From the NCBI GenBank assembly GCA_023634235.1, contig JAMKCF010000019.1, forward strand, positions 7,891,684 through 7,955,683: a DNA stretch of 64,000 nt. Reading direction: 5' to 3'. Source of the DNA: Pisaster brevispinus (lineage: Eukaryota > Echinodermata > Asteroidea > Forcipulatida > Asteriidae). The notes beneath the pieces were generated by a model. The model was not told the origin of the DNA, did no database searches, and saw nothing but the letters and a program-made list of their open reading frames with translations. Below, piece after piece: positions 1 to 12,060 of this stretch; position 1 is the first letter of the stretch; the number at the start of each line of letters is the position of its first letter. A program made the translations under genes and the position numbers.

Positions 1-1365
1 GAAAATAAACAATTCTGACTTGAAGTGACAAGGAAAATTAAAAAAAATCTGAAATTATAATGGGTACTTCAGATATATAGGTGTTGATTAAAGAATGGTC
101 TGTTTCTCTGAAGAAAAAAGAAGAAAAAAAAAAAAACTCAATTTTTTGTCATAATTCCTGTGTGCAGTAACAGGAATAAATATTATATACCTCAATCACA
201 GATCTTTCTAATTTGATTGGTTGAACACGCATCACATGCTGTCCTTTATTTTGCCATGCATACAGCCACCACACTCTAAAACTTTGTACATGAGTCCTAC
301 ATATATATGGATAATTATAGGATTTTTGGGATGCTTCGCAGCAGGTTTCAAAAATAATTGTTTCATGTCACAGTGGTCATGTCACAGGGACAAGGTTAGT
401 GTCTACATGGAGCTGTCCACATTGTTTAGAAGTTGTTGTTTTTTAAAGAAATTTCAGAGTGTGTGTTACACAAGTTTCTATGTCAATTCTGTGTTTTGAG
501 AAAAAAAATATCAAATTAAAAGGATCCATTTGTGAGTTGTATAAAACAAATATTTAATACATTTTGTTTGTGCATTGTCAAGAATATATTCACCCAGAGA
601 AATCTAGCTTTTTCCATTGTTACTTGAAATGGAAAAAATAGTATAGTCTAGAAATGGTACAGTCCAGATTACTCCTCCTGATTAATGGATCCAATATTTG
701 TATAATCTTAATAGAACAAAATGGTGGCCATACTATTTGCTCTTTACACCCTTGGTATAGGGACATTGATTTGATTTCGGGAAAAAAGGAAAGAAAATGT
801 AAACTAGTTCTTCAAGGCTCCTGATTGAGCTCAGTTGGCAAGAGTTTGCTGCAAGTTTCTTATCCACCCCATGCAAAATGTTGTCAAAATTGTGAAACTA
901 AAGAGGTGATAAAGTTGAGCATTTCTTTTCATAGCCTTTGGCCTTGGCAAATTTTCAGGAAAAATGCTTTAGGTGGTCCTTTTGTGTTACCAGAAAAAAA
1001 CACACACAAAAACATACTTGCCTACATTTTAAGGTTACATATGAAGGGTTTATGATGCAGGTTTTATGATGCGTATAGCCTACACTACCTGCTTTTATTG
1101 AAATGAATAGTTTACTTTTCTGGCCATAAAATTTGTTTCTAAAACACTCAAGGTGACAAGCAAAGCACCTTGAACAGAGCTGACATAAAAACTGTTCAAA
1201 TTATACACACCTACATTTTCATTATCACGTTTATGGTTGCTGATTTTTATGACGGCTCAAATTTTCATTTCCATCTTTTTAAAATTATTTTTATTACTTT
1301 TTATTTTTAGTGTGTGTATTTTTTCCCTTCTTCTTTTGTTTGTTTGTTGTTGTTTTTGCTTTGGG

Positions 1366-1394
1366 TTTTTTTTTTTTTTTTTTGGGGGGGGGGG
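1366..1394. repeat. Poly-T/poly-G homopolymer junction
   Basis: A run of 18 T is followed directly by 11 G. It creates a spurious hydrophobic open frame across the site. Confidence 0.85.
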
Positions 1395-1959
1395 TATAGT
1401 TGTTCCTCAAGCAGCACATTTGCTGCTTTATTGAAGGTTCACTAAATGCACCTGTTATGAGGAGACCTCGTCTGGGAACCTTGCTGAGTTAGGAAACCTT
1501 GATCCTTGTGACACCAATATATATTTCAAAACACAACTGTGCATATAGAACAATCCAAAGAAACTTAAAGACAAACCAAGATTGATATAGGTCACATCAT
1601 GTTAAAGGAAGATTCAAATCTCACTGGTTATAGGCCTATAGTTTATACCAATAGTGCCAATAGTGCCAATCCTCCAGTGAAATATTTCCCTCTGAAATAA
1701 TTGTCAACAGTTGAGGAAACAGCATAAAGAACACCACTCCCCTTGAAAGCATCATTGCATTATTGATTGCAGCACTCTGAATAAGCACATGTTAAAATAA
1801 ATGTACAGACCACTCCTGACAAAACCCAACCCATTTTTTGCCAGTTGGTTGTATGGTGTGGTGACTATAGCAAAGAGGATGGGAATAACCAATGTACGTT
1901 CTGCATAAGTGGTCATTTTCCCTCTGTTTACCAACTGAGGGCTACTTTTTGAAACAATG

Positions 1960-2095
1960 GCTTGGGCTTGGGCTTAGGCTCAGTCAGTTATTTAGAAACT
2001 GTACGCTTATGTTATGGGGGATTACAGTAGGCAGACAGAGCCCAAGCCTAAGCCCAGGTCTAAGCTCAAGCCTAAGCCTTAGTCCAAGCCCAAGC
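1960..2095. repeat. Foldback element built of gcttgggctt units
   Basis: The left arm repeats gcttgggcttgggcttaggct and the right arm has the complementary cccaagcctaagccc type units, about 70 bp apart. A related pattern (ggctctggctatggcttagg) recurs at 38890-38935. It looks like a small non-autonomous foldback element. Confidence 0.6.
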
Positions 2096-3225
2096 AGTGG
2101 TTTTCGAAAAGGACCCCAAGAAAATCACTTTAAAGATAGGCATGTTTTTAACTGCTCCTTTACTTTCCATGGTTTTTAATTGCTGGTTGTAACCCTTGTA
2201 ATTTTCAATAGTTGCAAAATACTCATGTTTACTTTGTAATTGGTCCTGTTATTCTTTTTACCAGTACTATATATTGTTTAACTTCTATTAATCTATTTTA
2301 AAAACATGTCTCTATGTGTTTTTGTTGTAAGATGCACACTGGGAAAATAAAACAAGTTTTTGTTTACATGACATTCACAATAAATTGAATTGAATTGAAT
2401 TCAGTTGGGCATAGTCACCACAAACTATTTAGTAATGAGGTAACATATTGCATCTCATCTCAGCAGACAACTCCACACCACCTACGAGTGCCTCCAATCC
2501 AATGCTCTCCACAGCCTCATAATATCATAATCATAATTTCAAGGTCTAATAGGCCCTGGGTGTAAATCCTTTGTGCACCTGTAGACAGTCCAGCAACAAC
2601 TGTTCATTTTTTCATTTACCTCTGAGGTCTGACCTTGCCCAATTGTAGTTAATCAAAAGCTACGTACACACAAGGGAAAAAATTCAAAGAGTTATTCTGT
2701 TCCCATACCAATGCATATGTGTGAAGAGGGAAAAAAAAGAACACAAAAAGCACAATTTCGGAATGTATGATCTTTTCCCCTGCATCTTTTGCACATTTTA
2801 TGAACAATTCTGGAGTGAGTAATAAAATGGAAAAGTCTGTCTCCCAATTCTTTTGATCAAAAAAGAATATAAAGCTAATATGTCAAGGTCTATCTGGGGG
2901 GAAAAATGCAGCAATTCCGATGTTGTTGTAATGTTGATTTTGTTCCATAGTCGAGTAAACCCAGTAAGCCCATACAATGGACCCTAATATAATGCAGTCT
3001 AAACTTCAATGGATGAAATCAAATCTTGTGGTGTGCCACCACTGCTGATTACTAGGGACTAGCTGGTATACATTATGAACCAGGCTGAATAAATGATGTT
3101 ACTACCAAAACATAGCCACATTATGTCCAGAGGCCACTACAATAACCTACAATCTGTTTTTTCCCCCTTAAAATGATTAAACAATGTTTTTTGGCTATGG
3201 CTTCTTCCATAACCCACCCTCAGGA

Positions 3226-3343
3226 TCCAATTTCATGGCTCTGCTTACCGTGGAACTCTGCGCTTACAGCCCATAGAATTGTGTGCTTTACATCGCACTG
3301 AAAGCACTGATTTCCGCGGTAAGCAGAGCAATGGTGAAATTCC
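3226..3343. mobile_element. Foldback MITE, family A (tccaatttcatggctctgct ends)
   Basis: The sequence opens with tccaatttcatggctctgct and closes with its near inverted complement (gcagagcaatggtgaaattc). The interior has gcgcttacagcccatag, shared almost exactly with the copy at 63629-63746. It belongs to the same family as 4612-4723. Confidence 0.75.
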
Positions 3344-4611
3344 ATAAATAACCCTGCTAAATGCAGCAACATGCAACAGAGGAATTTGCTGTCTTGTGAA
3401 GTAAACCGGTTTATGTGTGCCTTGGCAATGGGCACAAGGCAGTTACCCTGTGGAATGCACCGATATATACTGAAGATTGTTGAGGACCTAACTGTGTATT
3501 AACAGGTACCCTTTTAACACCTGTACCCCACCAAAAGCAACATCAACATTTCATTTCTAGTTTTCTACCCTGCTGCATTAAAAAAAAAAAACCACATGCT
3601 AATTCCAACCACTAGACTGTTATATGCAGCAAAGAGTATTAAACATAACATAACATTTAAAGTTTGTAAGGTGCTCTTCCATGAAGATCATAGCGCACAT
3701 AATAGGAATCAACATGGATAGAGGTGAGTCTTAAGAGCTTTATTTGAGTTGACTGCTAAAAGAAATGTACCATCACGAAACAACAACTTTTATAAACATC
3801 AGTGCATTTGTTGCATAAGTACCTATACAGAACTTTACCTCATCTTTTTCAGAAACCTTCCAGCCTCGGTTTGAAGTCATTGATTTGAATAAGGGAACAA
3901 AAAGAAGATGACACAATATGAAAGTTTTCAGGAAGCATGGAGAATCTGTTTTCCTTAGCTTCCTTGAGTGATTTTACTAGGACCTTCCACTAGGACTCTC
4001 ACCATAACTCATCACGGACCCACACTGCTGGACTCTGATTATGGTGGTGTGCCTGATCTCCATTGTAAAGCGTGATCAGTTTACAAGTGCAATGCTCAGT
4101 CCAACAAAATCAAACAAACGCACTGTTGGATTCTAATGGTTTCATGGGGGCTGTTTTGGCTGAAAAGGAATGGTTCAACTTATGTTCGACTATGGAGGTA
4201 AGGAAAGGATGGCTGTTGCATTTTTCGTACGTCAACAGTGAAAGACAATCTATTGAGAGGAAGGCAACGCGAAGCATCCTCAAAGCGAGGAAAGAGGAAG
4301 TCCTTATAGGTCTCCATGTATGACTAATGTATTTACTGGGTCAAAATGTCTACTAGAGGTGCATGTTTAAGAGCACTTGGCTACAGTGAAGTTGTGTTAG
4401 TTTCAACATTGTTCTCGGCAAGAATGGTAATCAGTTCGTTTTACCTGCCACTCTTGTTTTTGCTGGGGCTCTAAAACAAAGCATGTCATTTAAAAGTGTG
4501 ACGAAGAAACCTGTATGATCCTTAAAAACACCGCACAAACACCAGGGTCACATTTCAGAGCTACCTAAGCATAAATTATTGCTTAACACATTTCTGCATG
4601 TGAGTAAGCAG

Positions 4612-4723
4612 GGTCTAATCTCATGGCTTTGCTTACCGCAAAATGTTGTGCTTACGGTGCCATGTGAAGCACATTGGCTGTAAGCGCAGAATTCTGTGGT
4701 AAGCAGAGCCATGAAATTGGACC
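4612..4723. mobile_element. Foldback MITE, family A
   Basis: Inverted ends: ggtctaatctcatggctttg at the left and agagccatgaaattggacc at the right, enclosing gcttaccg and ggtaagc arms. About 110 bp, no coding capacity. Confidence 0.75.
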
Positions 4724-5504
4724 TAGGTAGCGTGCCACAAACAATACATATTATCATGGTATTTGGATTGGTTACTCTGTCTGGTTCAAGCCAAGTTGTT
4801 TTGTTTTTAGCCTGTTTCTGACCTTTTGTGAACTTAGCCCTTAGACCAAAGTCACTCATATAGACCTATTTGAGAGAAAAGCTTGAGGTGAAAAATGCTG
4901 GACAACTGGTCTAGATCTCATGCATGAGTTTTCTTGTCAACTGGCCTAATGGCCATAAAAATCCATTTGATGTTTTTAGATACCTGTACATCTCACAGCT
5001 TGACTCTAAACTACTGCATCTAGTATACACAACATGACAACATTGTGGTTTGTGGTATCTGGGAACTTCCTTCACTACCATGTAATGAGCTAACATTGTG
5101 GCTAAAAAGCCACATCAGTTTGTCATTACAAAGAGGTTTCACATGTGTTAACTTTGTGTAAGACAATCATGGTTTGGGCCAGAATTTAGAAACAGGGAGT
5201 CCACTTTTTCCATGAATTGAAATTAAAAGCTGGATCAAAATTGTACACCAACAATACTTTCATGAATGAAAGATAACGTAGGGTGTCCAAATGAAAGCAT
5301 CTAGAAATAAGGAGTCCAACTTTGAAGAATAATAAACAGGTGTTCAAATTGCTCTCTTATATTTCCTTCACAAGATAGAAAGATAAGGTAGAACGTCTAA
5401 ATAGAAGAATTTCCTCTTTTTTTTTAAAAGTCCAAATTCGAACTGAAATGAAAAGGTTTTCCAAATTGATCACTTTGACTTCATTCTCAATGTTGAAAAA
5501 TAAG

Positions 5505-5708
5505 CAGGGCTCGAAATTAACACTGGATGGCTGGGCCCAGGGCCAGTGATTTTAGCATCAGCCCAGGACAAGTCCGGTGGTCTTGTGTTTATCAATTGAA
5601 TAATAACACCTCACTGTGTAAAATGTTCTTTAAAAACAAAATGAAGTTCAAATGCTGATAAATATCTTTCAGTTCTGTCGAAAATATCAAAGCATCATTG
5701 TCTCTTAC

Positions 5709-5739
<31 letters not shown>

Positions 5740-6327
5740 TAAATAATAATCGTGAATAATGCACCACGTCTGTCATAAAATGACACTACTGGTGCTGAAA
5801 TATCAAATTTGGTGGAGCTTGTTAAGAATGATTTATGAGACCATAATACAATACCTTGTAAGGTATACAAGGTGAGTTGACGCATATTGCTGCTGGACCA
5901 GCCAGAAATACCAAGGCAAGCTCCTTCTCTTTTACAATAACTGTAACTGGGTTCTTTTGCATGCATTACACAACACATGGGAGCAACAGCTTTCCATCCT
6001 ATCCAAAAGATGAAGCAATAATGTTTAAGTGCCTTGCTTAAGGACATAAGTGTCAAGACCGGGACTCGAACCCACACTCTGCTAATTAGAAACACCAGAG
6101 CTCGAGTCCGGTGCGCTTGACCGCTTGGCCACGACATGCCACATGTAGGCCTAGTGCCTGTTAAAAAATATTTAAACAACAGTTTTGTATCTTTTATAAA
6201 TTGTGTACATAGTTTGTTTTTCTTCTCATTGACTCTGGTCTTGTAAAACAACTTCTGGGCAAGTAAAACTTCAGAGTGACAAGCCCTGCGGTCTTGCCGA
6301 TTTTCCCAAACAAAATTTGAGCCCTGG
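5505..6327. mobile_element. Short TIR element, family C, split by a SINE
   Basis: The left end cagggctcgaaattaacact and the right end caaaatttgagccctgg are inverted complements. The left half runs to about 5707 and the right half resumes at about 6180 (ggtcttgtaaaacaac). A tRNA-type SINE with an (ATT)n tail sits between them. Other copies of the same element are at 9993-10327 and 22783-23170, without the SINE, which supports a nested insertion here. Confidence 0.65.
5708..6140 (-). mobile_element. tRNA-derived SINE (family 1), nested in element C
   Basis: Read on the minus strand it starts at 6140 with a tRNA-like A box (gtggccaagcggtcaagcg), then a B box (gtgggttcgagtcccggtc at about 6060-6080), a body containing cttaagcaaggcacttaaac, and ends at 5752-5708 in an (ATT)n tail. 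The same architecture is seen at 31799-32242 and 60871-61290. Confidence 0.8.
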
Positions 6328-7639
6328 ATAAAGTTAAGGCGACCCGATTGAAAACAAGGTGTCCAAAACTTAAAGAAACCCAGAAACCCAGACAAAGACA
6401 CCCAGCCAACGCCATGTTCATGGTCCATAAATACCAGTCTAGACCATACAGGTATAATTTATAGGGTGTCCCCTCTACCCAGCTAGAAAATAATCTCAGT
6501 AATCCATCTTCAACACCTGTGCACGAACAGAGCAAAAAGACCTGAACAGAAAAAGAAACTGACCTGAATGTTTCCAAGGCTAGATCTAGATCTGAATACA
6601 AGAGTAAAGTAATCAGAAGTAACTGAATTACCTTGCACTAGTTATGGAGCAAGCTTGTTTAATAGAGTCCAATATGGGTTCCCAGTAATAATAATAATTT
6701 CATGCTTATGAAGCACGCACCTTGCATCCATCATCAATCAACCTAATCACAGTGTATGACAAAAACCTTGCTCTTTCTACGGTTAACAAGCTCCCTACGT
6801 TTGTTGGGCAAGTCCAGTGATCTTGAATTTTCCAATTGAATAAATATAGATCAAAAACAAAACTTATTTTCTTTTTAGGCCAGTCACTGGTGAACACATG
6901 AGGGTGTTTGTGGTTTCATTAACAGACACAGTATATACCTGCTCATTTGGGACAGGAATGAGAAAAAGAATATTCACAGTGAATTATCTACAATATACAC
7001 CTTTGAATGTTTGAGTTCAAATATTTTCTTGAGTTCTTGTTAATGATTGTTGTGAGTTGTAAAGATTGCACATTTATAGAGACAACATTCCCAAATAACA
7101 TATTCAAAACGTGGCAGTTGTAGCACCAACTTGAGCAGCTTTTCCAAATTTAGTTGGGCCTCAAGTTGAGCTTGTCCAAGTCATAAGTTAGGCTTGTGTA
7201 AGTGATAAACGGAATTATTCCGACTGTAGGCCTTTTTAAAAATGGTATATTTAAAATGAGTGTGCATCTTTAAACTTGGGCTTTTAATTGCTCTTGGGTC
7301 TCCTAGGAGCTTCCACAAGAAACTGGTAATTGCAGTTACCATGGTTTTATCAGCATGATTACAGTTCTCAGACTCCCCAATGAATTGTGCGATTTATGCT
7401 GTTATAGACAGACTGCTGGCGTTATCATAAATCTATAACAATAAACATTGGCTGGAAATTCTCAAGCTTAAAAATAATTTATATGTTGAGGATATAGCTA
7501 TCCATTTACTTGAACGAATTCACTTGTATGAGGTGTAGATTTTATTGCAATGATCTTCAAGGGAGTAGAGAATAACTACTATTATATGCAATAAAATCTA
7601 CATGGGAAAGACAATAACGGGTAATGGGCAATTTCATTA
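6328..7639. other. Non-coding stretch
   Basis: Only short unrelated open frames on either strand. No repeat end or splice-bounded coding segment is recognised. Confidence 0.5.
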
Positions 7640-7932
7640 CATAATTTAGCATAAATTTGAATATTTGCTAAGCAACAGCTGAAGCTAAGCAACGGCCGAC
7701 TTTGTGCTTACTGAGTGATTTCCATTTAGCGCTGCTAACCGTAAGCACACGAAAAGGCATGCCAACCTTCCGGAGCTTACTGTATGAAAAAGAATGACGT
7801 AACAATGCAAATCCATGGTGAACATGCAAGATGTCTGCTTAATTTTCTTGCTAACCTGTGAAATACGCTTACACTTAAGCAAATTTTTCTGCTACAGCAC
7901 AAAAATTTGCAGCGCTATGACATTGGGCCCAG
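7640..7932. mobile_element. Foldback MITE, family A, long form
   Basis: The interior tgtgcttactg, atgcaaatccatggtgaac and gcaaatttttctgct, and the end gcgctatgacattgggccc, match the long form at 33005-33247 almost segment for segment. The left end is degraded, so the left boundary is approximate. Confidence 0.65.
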
Positions 7933-8212
7933 AAACCAGTCAAATTCAATAGATTTTACACTACATTTTGACTGGTAACCTTATTTGTTAAGCAATAACT
8001 GTTAAACCTTTCATAAATTGATCATATGGACTCTTAGTTGTTTACTCATTTTTTTGGCAAATGGCAACCCCCCCCCCTAAAAAAAAGCAGGTCACAATAT
8101 TGCCCTCAAGAGTCCCCTTTACCATTCTGAAAATTGTGTGGCTGAGCGATCTTTATTTTTCGCTTTACAACTATTGTTCTGAATTGATTTAAACCGATGG
8201 CTAGCGACCGGT

Positions 8213-8250
8213 CGGCGCGGGAAAGAGTTCACGTGTTAAAGTATAAATAG
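8213..8250 (+). promoter_or_regulatory. Cluster of promoter-like motifs (E2F-like, E-box, TATA)
   Basis: Within 38 bp there is ggcgcgggaaa (reverse complement of an E2F-like tttcccgcgcc), a cacgtg E-box at 8230-8235 and tataaata at 8242-8249, in otherwise AT-rich DNA. No coding exon follows on the plus strand, so this may belong to a non-coding transcript or be chance. Confidence 0.2.
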
Positions 8251-8703
8251 TAAGCGATTAGGGCATCAATATGAAATAGTGAACTGCTGAAGTTGTATTT
8301 GGATTTCTAGATTGCTTCGAGGGTAGGTTTGCACAGTATGTACACCGTGTGTATGTAAGGTTATTTCATTGACTGTATGAGTTAATAAATGCACATAATG
8401 AGTCCAAGGTTCAGTGAAGATGTTTACAGATGGCTCAGCAGCCTTCATTCAAGTGTGGTTTAAGACCGATATTTATTTTATCGGTATCCTAGCACCACCG
8501 TATTCATCAAAGCCAAAGTGCCTCTAATAACAATCTTTGTCCCCCCCCAAAAAAAACCCCAAAGCAAAACAAAAAATCCTCTCACAAAGTTACACAACCA
8601 TCCAGCCCAAATAATCATCAAAACACCATTTTTGGTGTCATACACACTAGGGTGTGCTTTCTCACTCAAAGACTAGCCTAGCTTATGTGAATTAACCCCA
8701 ATT

Positions 8704-8856
8704 CAGGTCTGGTACTTCACAGAGATGAAGGCAACCTCTAGGCAATGGCATGGCCTTGGTTCCCCTTGAAATGCTCAAGTGCTATTTTACAGTTCCTCAT
8801 TCAGGTGCCCTTTAAGAAGGAAAATCTGCCCTGCCCCTTAGGAAGTATCAGGCCTG
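8704..8856. mobile_element. Short inverted-end repeat, family F (caggcctg ends)
   Basis: Begins caggtctggtacttcac and ends gaagtatcaggcctg, which are inverted complements. Related copies are at 20056-20222, 37796-37959 and 40993-41126, all about 130-170 bp with 'ccttgg' and 'gccctt' motifs in the interior. Confidence 0.6.
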
Positions 8857-9104
8857 TTAATTCAGAAGATTCACAGTTCAAATGCAATTGTCCAGACATA
8901 ACTCTAATTTATAGATAAACCTGGTTTTGAGTATAGAGATATCACCAGTTCTTTTCAGAACCACCATAGCTCAGCACTGCCATGGTTTTATCACCACAAA
9001 CCAAATGTTGTCTTTAAAAGACAAATTAAAAGTCAGATGCTTCTTGCAGAATCCTTTGATATATTTCCTAAGCTTCATTGGCAATAAGCCCACTATTAGC
9101 TCAG

Positions 9105-9454
9105 TTAAAGGGAGGGTATACCGTTGGCAATTACTCCAAAAACTAATGGCCGTAAAATACAAAGAGCACTGGAGAGCTGCTGATATTATAAAACATTGTA
9201 AGAAACGACCCCCTTTGAAGTAATGTAGTTTTAGAGAAAAAGACAATTTTTTCACCAAAATAATTTGAATCTGAGAGAAGGCTTCAGGCATGAAGCCTTT
9301 CTTAGCCATCTGAAAGCACAGACTTCTATGCAACAAGGGTGTTTTTTCTTTCACTAGAAATTTTCACAGGTTTGTTATTTTACGTATAATGTTGGGATAC
9401 ACCAAGTGAGGATACTGGTCTTTGACAATTACCAAAAGTATAACCTGCCTTTAA
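9105..9454. mobile_element. TIR MITE, family B (ttaaagg...cctttaa)
   Basis: Starts ttaaagggagggtataccgt and ends accaaaagtataacctgcctttaa, a terminal inverted repeat flanked by TTAA. The interior has the paired segments gagctgctgatattataaaac and aagtaatgtagttttagag. Copies with the same ends lie at 29842-30224 and 46992-47380. Confidence 0.75.
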
Positions 9455-9544
9455 TCTTCGTACCAGTACCAAATGGCATGTGCAATATTTCTTTCAATAT
9501 CAAGTAATAAACCACAAGGGGAAACTGATTTTTAAAAGAAAAAG

Positions 9545-9775
9545 CTGCATCCCCTTAGGTGCATCCCTGTCTATGTGGCGATCCTCTTACTGCCACTTCC
9601 TATAGCGTGTTGTAACCTATGAGTGATCCCTAAGATAGTTGTAAGACTTCTGGCTGGCGCCCCCAGAACAAAGATATTGACAAAATAGGGAGACCACCAA
9701 CATAGGATAAAAAGCTCAGATAGTAGAGCACTGGTATGGAGGTGGCAGGTTCAAGTCCCTTTCTAGTCAATTGTC
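9545..9775 (+). mobile_element. SINE-like repeat with tRNA-like B box (family 3)
   Basis: The block 'gcatcccctta...gatccct...gacttctggctggc...gggagacc...agctcag.tagtagagcactgg...ggttcaagtcc' occurs again, in the same order, at 12645-12875. The 3' part resembles a tRNA D arm plus T arm. It does not fold as a proper tRNA. Confidence 0.6.
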
Positions 9776-9992
9776 TTTGTCCACACAAAACTGAATAATA
9801 TTTCTGGCAGAAATATGGCCATATGTGCAAGAAAACGGACCCTTTACCTGTGCTATTATTTTGATATGCCAAATCAAAACAAGCAGATGAAAAATGAACC
9901 AATGAATGGTTTGATACATTAAATAGCCTGCACCCAAATTAAGTCTGATGGCTGCAGACCCGAAGCCTGATTTAAGGGTGGAGCTCGTATAC

Positions 9993-10327
9993 TCAAGGCC
10001 GGACAAGTATGATGGTCTTGTGTTTTACAATTGAATAATAATACCTCACTATGTATTATAACGAGATAAAAAAGAAATAAAAAACAACATTATGTTCAAA
10101 AGTTGACTTTGGGTCTTAAAACCATCTTTAAATTCTGTCGAGTAACAAAGCATACCTGCCCATAAGACAAATGAGATCAAACTTCTCGCAAGTGCTTGTT
10201 TAAATAAGAGCAGTTAGTTAAAGTTTTTTCTCAGTTTGGTTGTGGCCTTGTAAAAAGAATTTCGGTCCAGTAAAAATGCTAATCCACATCCAAACGCTCT
10301 TGTGGATTTTTCACCCAAATTCCAGGC
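9993..10327. mobile_element. Short TIR element, family C
   Basis: Shares ggtcttgtgttttacaattg, taataatacctcact, aaattctgtcga and the cttgtggatt end with 5505-6327 and 22783-23170. The left end is partly degraded. It lies just inside the intron that follows the exon at 10498-10370. Confidence 0.6.
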
Positions 10328-10369
10328 CAAATGTACCATACTTTACGGTGTAAAACAAAGAGGTCTTAC

Positions 10370-10498
10370 CTTTTTCCGATCTGTTGGCCTTTTTGGAGCA
10401 AGATGCAAGTAGAGTAAAACACAAGCTAGCATGAAGGTGACCAGGATCACAAAGAACACACGTCGTATTTTCATTCTGATTATCAAGGGAAGTGTCAT
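10370..10498 (-). CDS. First coding exon of a type II membrane protein, partial
   Basis: Read on the minus strand, a good acceptor (cttttgcag) is followed at once by an ATG and 43 codons ending at a GTAAGA donor in phase 0. The peptide has a short basic N-terminus (MTLPLIIRMKIRR), one strongly hydrophobic segment of about 20 residues (roughly 14-33, VFFVILVTFMLACVLLYLHL) and then a basic stem (APKRPTDRKK). That is the layout of a Golgi glycosyltransferase or sulfotransferase N-terminus, but no family-specific residue is present and I do not name it. The rest would lie to the left. No later exon was recognised down to position 1, so the following intron would exceed 10 kb. Acceptor, ATG, transmembrane segment and donor agree with each other; the alternative frame here has no such coherence. 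Confidence 0.5.
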
Positions 10499-10599
10499 CT
10501 GCAAAAGATTTGGTAAAAAAAAAAACAAACACTAAAATTGTTTTAATTTAACCCAAATGTTAGGAAATAGCTATCTACTTGTGCAGCGTTCTACCTCAA

Positions 10600-10775
10600 C
10601 AGTGGGCCACTGGCCATTATGCCATTTCAGAAAACAGTCAAAGTCAAAAGCAGACTAAGCAAATTTCTGGATCTTCCTCTTCAAATATAGACAGTGAAAA
10701 AGCTGGCAAACCAGTAAAAAGTAATGCTAAATTGGTCCTGTTGGTTATTCACTGAAAAAGTTTTGGGCTTGAGAG
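10600..10775 (+). repeat. Interspersed repeat, family D
   Basis: Shares 'ccactggcca', 'agctggcaaacc(agtaaaa)' and 'ctggtcctg' in the same order with 31555-31757. No coding capacity is evident. Confidence 0.45.
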
Positions 10776-11602
10776 TGGAAAGAATGTCACGGCAGGAAAG
10801 AAGAGCTAATAAATGGACATTGGGAAAGATTCTGACTGCAAGGTTACTCCATATAAGAGGATTGCAGCTGAGGAAGATTAAAGCTTTTGTTTTGAAGTTG
10901 GCAAAGTTGCGGGAAAGAATGTCAGCATCATCTTCGGTCAGAGATTTTTTAAATAGTTACGACGGCAGGGTAGAGACTTGCAGATGCAGCAACAGCAGAA
11001 AACAGACAGCTCCACAGCACAATGAAACCAACAATTAAGAGTTGGTAACTTTATGGGTGGAAGTAAAATAAAATCCGTTTTTAATATACACATCACTAGC
11101 AAGAAAAAAATCATTTGTATACATCTCAAATATAGTGTGGCCCTTCCCACAGTTGGTACAGTTCACCTTGGGTGTAAAACAAACCCATGTTTGTTTTTCT
11201 ATACAGGTGCAGTTATTGTAACCCTTTCGTCCCAGACTGGAAGGTACATCACAACTAGTAAGTAGTAGTGTTCTAAAGTTTATTTTAACCACTAGACCGC
11301 TGAGCTTGCCTGGTGACAACAGGCACACTTGATTCCTTTACATGTATGGTACAGTGGTAGTTAGCCTAACTGCCTAAGGAACTATCCTCCTCCTCCTCAT
11401 CTGCATTAATAACTGCACTCTATACCCCCATCATCAGCTCAATAACGCCACCAGTTTATACAGCAACCATCTGCTACTTGACTTTGATCATCATCACCAT
11501 CCATTCCCCCCATCATCAAACCCGTCACATTCATAATTCCATTCAAAATAAACACAATTTGATTGTGCAATTTACACAAATATAATTGTGTAAAATGATT
11601 AC

Positions 11603-12060
11603 CTCAATAAAAATCCGCAAAGAATGTTCATCTTGCCATAGTCTCATGATCGTCGGCAGCAGCAGTAGCAGGCATCAGTTGATCGGCAGGATGGACGCAT
11701 CCAATTCCAACCGGCAGACTTCCCCAGCAGCAGCTCTCTCCCCAGGTCCTCGCGTAAAAAGCTGTCAATCACCAACTGAACAATCCCCAAAAGCTACCGA
11801 GCACGCCGAACTCGAGAGCAGCGTCCACAATGAAGCAATAGCGCGAGACCACGCCGGTCAGGCATTGTGATACCATATAAACAACGCTGATGAGCCGTTT
11901 GATGTGCCTACGTACCCCGCAGTAACCGCCGTCCGTGTGTAAAGAATCCGTGGGCAAACTCTTTAGTGACAGAGCGCTCAACGGTTCACAGTTATATCCA
12001 AGCCCCCATATTAACGATTTACCCCGGGTTTTAGTGCGCCACAAAAGGTGAGACCCGATC
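11603..12060 (-). promoter_or_regulatory. CpG-rich candidate 5' non-coding exon and promoter of the 10498 gene
   Basis: From about 11640 to 12240 the base composition changes: CpG is frequent (gatcgtcggc, accacgccggtc, ccgccgtccg, ccccgggttt), unlike the flanks. On the minus strand this stretch ends with a plausible donor, GAG|GTAATC, at 11603/11602. The next acceptor downstream is the one before the ATG at 10498. I infer a 5' UTR exon and promoter. No TATA is obvious, and the transcription start cannot be placed. Confidence 0.3.

Larger units (their letters stand above)
1..5504. other. Non-coding stretch with repeats, no gene recognised
   Basis: AT-rich sequence in which every open frame is short and lacks family resemblance or convincing splice borders. 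It holds a T18/G11 homopolymer junction (1366-1394), a foldback of gcttgggctt/aagcccaagc units (1960-2095), a short ttgaattgaattgaattc run near 2383-2402, and two gggcccaatttcat-type foldback elements (3226-3343 and 4612-4723). It may be part of the first intron of the minus-strand gene that begins at 10498, but nothing here proves that. Confidence 0.6.

Noticed and set aside
6055..6140. tRNA-like segments on the minus strand here and at 32160-32242, 61200-61290 and 24620-24700
   Set aside because: All carry A and B boxes but share a long non-tRNA body and an (ATT)n tail; they are SINE heads.
5592..6428. 278-codon open frame on the minus strand
   Set aside because: It crosses the family 1 SINE, its (ATT)n tail (read as poly-Tyr) and element C. 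The frame is an accident of repeats.
10724..11038. 104-codon plus-strand open frame rich in Arg/Lys
   Set aside because: It starts within repeat family D and shows no domain; not supported as a gene.
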